The translations under genes and the position numbers were made by a program. Shown here in pieces: positions 61,790-64,000 of a DNA stretch of 64,000 nucleotides. Where the stretch lies: the NCBI GenBank assembly GCA_024305405.1, contig JAKNDB010000087.1, positions 186,001 through 250,000 of the forward strand, read 5' to 3'. The notes beneath the pieces are model-generated. The model was not told the DNA's origin, searched no databases, and was given only the letters and a program-made list of their open reading frames with translations. The DNA is from Dirofilaria immitis. Its lineage: Eukaryota; Nematoda; Chromadorea; Rhabditida; Onchocercidae. Positions within the stretch are counted from its first letter, which is position 1. The number at the start of each line of letters is the position of its first letter.

Positions 61790-62490
61790 CACGTTATTAC
61801 TGTATTCCATTATTACAGTAATAATTTGTCATACTGTAGCTACATTACAGTTATAACTAGTAATATAAATTTTTTTCTTCCATCTTTTTTCTGTATATAT
61901 TTTATTATTACTGTAATAATTTATGATACTATTGCTACATTATATATTACAGTTATAGTTTATAATATAATTTTTTCTTTCATCTTTTTTCTCTTGCACA
62001 TATTTTATTATTTAGAATAATTTATAATACTGTAGTTACATTACAGTTATCGCTTGCAATATAAATTTCTTCTTTTCTTCCATACATTATTGTTATAACT
62101 TGCAACATAAATTTTTTTCATTTTTTCCTTCCTTTTCCTGCATGTATTTTATTATTATTGCAACAATTTATGATACTGTAGCTGCATTAGAATAACTTGC
62201 CTTTTCTGCAATAATAAATTTTATTATTGCTGTAATAATTCGTATTACAGTTACAATTTGCGTTATAGTTATAGCTTGTAATATAATTTCTTTTCCTCTC
62301 TCTTTTTCTCTTGCACATATTTTATTATTGCAGAATAATTTATGGTACTGTAGCAGCTATATTACAATTACCGCTTGTAACGCGAATTTTTTCTTTTCTT
62401 CCATCTTTTTTCTGCACATATTTTATTATTATTATTGTGACAATTTATGATACTGTAGCTACATTACAGTTATAACTTTTAATATAATAG
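61790..62490. repeat. ~100-bp degenerate tandem repeat with CTGTAGCTACATTACAG
   Basis: About six diverged copies. Each has TTTATTATTRCTGTAATAAT, then a TACTGTAGCTACATTACAGT-type near-palindrome, then ATATAAATTTTTTTCTTCC and TCTTTTTTCTCTTGCACA. Copy length varies around 90-120 bp. Confidence 0.8.
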
Positions 62491-63479
62491 CGCATAGAAA
62501 TGAATAGTTGTAATTATATAATTTGCAAAAATTAGATTTGAAATGTTTTATTTCTAAACTTTATTTTTTTTCGAAATAAGCTTTCTGCTATATCTAATCA
62601 TTTTCTCTTTCCTATTTTATTTTATTGATCATTTTATTATTGCATTATAAAAGATATTGATAACTACAGTAAATATAAATGACTAATCATAATAGGCTTA
62701 CTATTAAATAATAATGGAAATAGAATAGTAATCAAATAATTATATTAAAAATATTTATAACGATTATAAAATAAGGAGATGTTAATTAGAAAAAAGAGAT
62801 AACGCTTATGATGTGGCTAATAGTACTCAAATATTTTTATATCATATTCCATTATCAATAATACTGATAATTATTTTCAATTCTTTAATTCTCGCAATAT
62901 ATATTTGAACTATTATAAGATTCATTAAATTTCAATCATAATTTATTATCAATAATAATCATAAAATAGATTATTCAACATGAAAAATTAATGAAAAAAT
63001 TTAAAAAAAATCACGCTGAACAATTTGCTATATTTTATAAGTGATAAATGAATGAAAAGGAAGATAAAAGTTTAATTTATACAAAATAATAAATTATTTT
63101 GATTCAATTGCTATTTTTCGATTATTTAATTATTTATATTATATATATATTCCTATGAGATATGAAATATTATTGAAAATTATAAAATATTTCGTCTATT
63201 TTTCTTCTTTTTTAAATCAAATTTTTTTTTTTATGTTTTCAATTGAAGGACGAAAAGAAATCAAAATTATTGCAATATGTCAAAAAACTAACTATCAATT
63301 TGATTGTAAACAACAATTAAAGCATTGATTTTTATCAGTTGCTAAACATTCTCCTCTATTCATTATCAAATTTTTATCAATTGATTTTAAAACTTAAAAT
63401 TAGATAACTAATAACATTTTGTAATAATATGCAAAAATGAAAAATCTTTTTTACTTTTATCCAAAGGCAAGATTTAATA

Positions 63480-63635
63480 GAAGACTATTATGTTACAATT
63501 ATTATCAGCTAATATTTATGATAAACGATTACAAAAAAAGTTGCAACAACAAGAAAAAAATGTTATCAGCTAATATTTATGATAAACGATTACAAAAAAA
63601 GTTGCAGCAACAAAAAAATGCAATTGATAAAAGCT
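63480..63635. repeat. 61-bp tandem duplication
   Basis: TTATCAGCTAATATTTATGA starts at 63502 and 63563; the copies continue through ACAAAAAAAGTTGCA almost without change. An open frame across it is a by-product. Confidence 0.85.
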
Positions 63636-63895
63636 AAATTTTTATCCAAAACAATCATTTAATAATTAAGCAATGCGAAAAAAAATATATCGATGAGTTT
63701 GAAAATGTTATTTATGATAAGCATAAAAATATTCTGATAATTTATCATCCGATTTAACTGTTTCATTTTTTTCTTTCTTAACCATAAATAATTTCATTGG
63801 TTGTGATGACATTTTAACTGAATTATTTTCAGGAATATATATTTATATACAAATATACATATATTGAAAATGTGTGGGTTATTCACTTCAATTCC

Positions 63896-63926
63896 TGCTA
63901 ATGATAATGATAATGATAATGATAAA
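63896..63926. repeat. (AATGAT)n microsatellite
   Basis: Four to five AATGAT/ATAATG hexamers. Confidence 0.8.
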
Positions 63927-64000
63927 AAGTTGGTTTTTAATTTCAAAAATTATTTCAAAGTTTGCTTTTAAAGAATTCTAAAAATCTTTTTCAATATTGA

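Larger units (their letters stand above)
60142..64000. other. AT-rich gene-free right flank
   Basis: After the RGA-1 stop the sequence becomes AT-rich and repetitive again from about 60.9 kb. A possible polyadenylation signal AATAAA (inside GAAATAAAGC) lies near 60805. No gene is supported; open frames such as 61592-62020 are Phe/Ile-rich and repeat-derived. Confidence 0.6.

Noticed and set aside
1..64000. Search by eye for the nematode SL1 spliced-leader sequence, 5S/rRNA and tRNA genes, and transposase or reverse-transcriptase motifs
   Set aside because: None seen; decayed elements below visual detection cannot be excluded without a profile search.

Overview
This is nuclear DNA from an animal, very probably a nematode. 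Evidence: spliced genes with mostly short introns ending in TTTCAG-type acceptors; a secreted ShKT-domain haem peroxidase, an architecture typical of nematode cuticle/moulting enzymes; and neighbouring genes that read as orthologues of C. elegans ubxn-3/FAF1, ran-3/RCC1, cdc-14 and rga-1/ARHGAP1. The very high A+T content and expanded introns would suit a parasitic clade III (spirurid/filarial-like) species, but the sequence alone does not prove the clade.

Layout. 1-9.2 kb: extremely AT-rich, gene-free, with microsatellites, a large GAAAT pentamer array (6.24-6.79 kb) and a degenerate GGATAGC-type minisatellite (7.37-7.85 kb). 9.25-28.44 kb (+): one 13-exon gene for a secreted ShKT/haem peroxidase (about 692 aa), with a 10.8-kb second intron full of tandem repeats. 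28.4-32.6 kb: AT-rich repeats. 32.6-38.8 kb: composition becomes less AT-rich; only gene remnants are visible (a decayed C2H2 zinc-finger gene, a possible glutamate-synthase fragment on the minus strand, and scattered coding-like pieces). 38.8-43.06 kb (-): FAF1/UBXN-3-like CDC-48 cofactor, 13 exons, about 545 aa. 45.2-48.64 kb (+): RCC1/RAN-3, the Ran nucleotide exchange factor, 11 exons, about 588 aa. 50.87-55.01 kb (-): CDC14 dual-specificity phosphatase, 11 exons, about 609 aa. 56.2-60.14 kb (+): CRAL-TRIO + RhoGAP protein (ARHGAP1/RGA-1), 12 exons, about 481 aa. 60.2-64 kb: AT-rich again, with tandem repeats.

The four genes between 38.8 and 60.1 kb alternate in orientation (FAF1 and RCC1 divergent; RCC1 and CDC14 convergent; CDC14 and RGA-1 divergent). 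All four families act in cell division (CDC-48-dependent replisome/proteostasis work, Ran-GTP gradient, mitotic exit/cytokinesis phosphatase, Rho GTPase control). They do not form a same-strand operon, so this is probably only a neighbourhood of housekeeping genes.

The most important observation is technical. All five intact gene models need single-base additions to stay in frame, about 16 in all. Nearly every site is a short homopolymer, the defect is always a missing base, and it also occurs in deeply conserved genes whose catalytic residues are intact. This looks like homopolymer under-calling in an unpolished long-read consensus rather than pseudogenisation, and any automatic annotation of this contig will be fragmented by it. 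I found no convincing new multi-gene biological system, CRISPR array, tRNA, rRNA or transposon.
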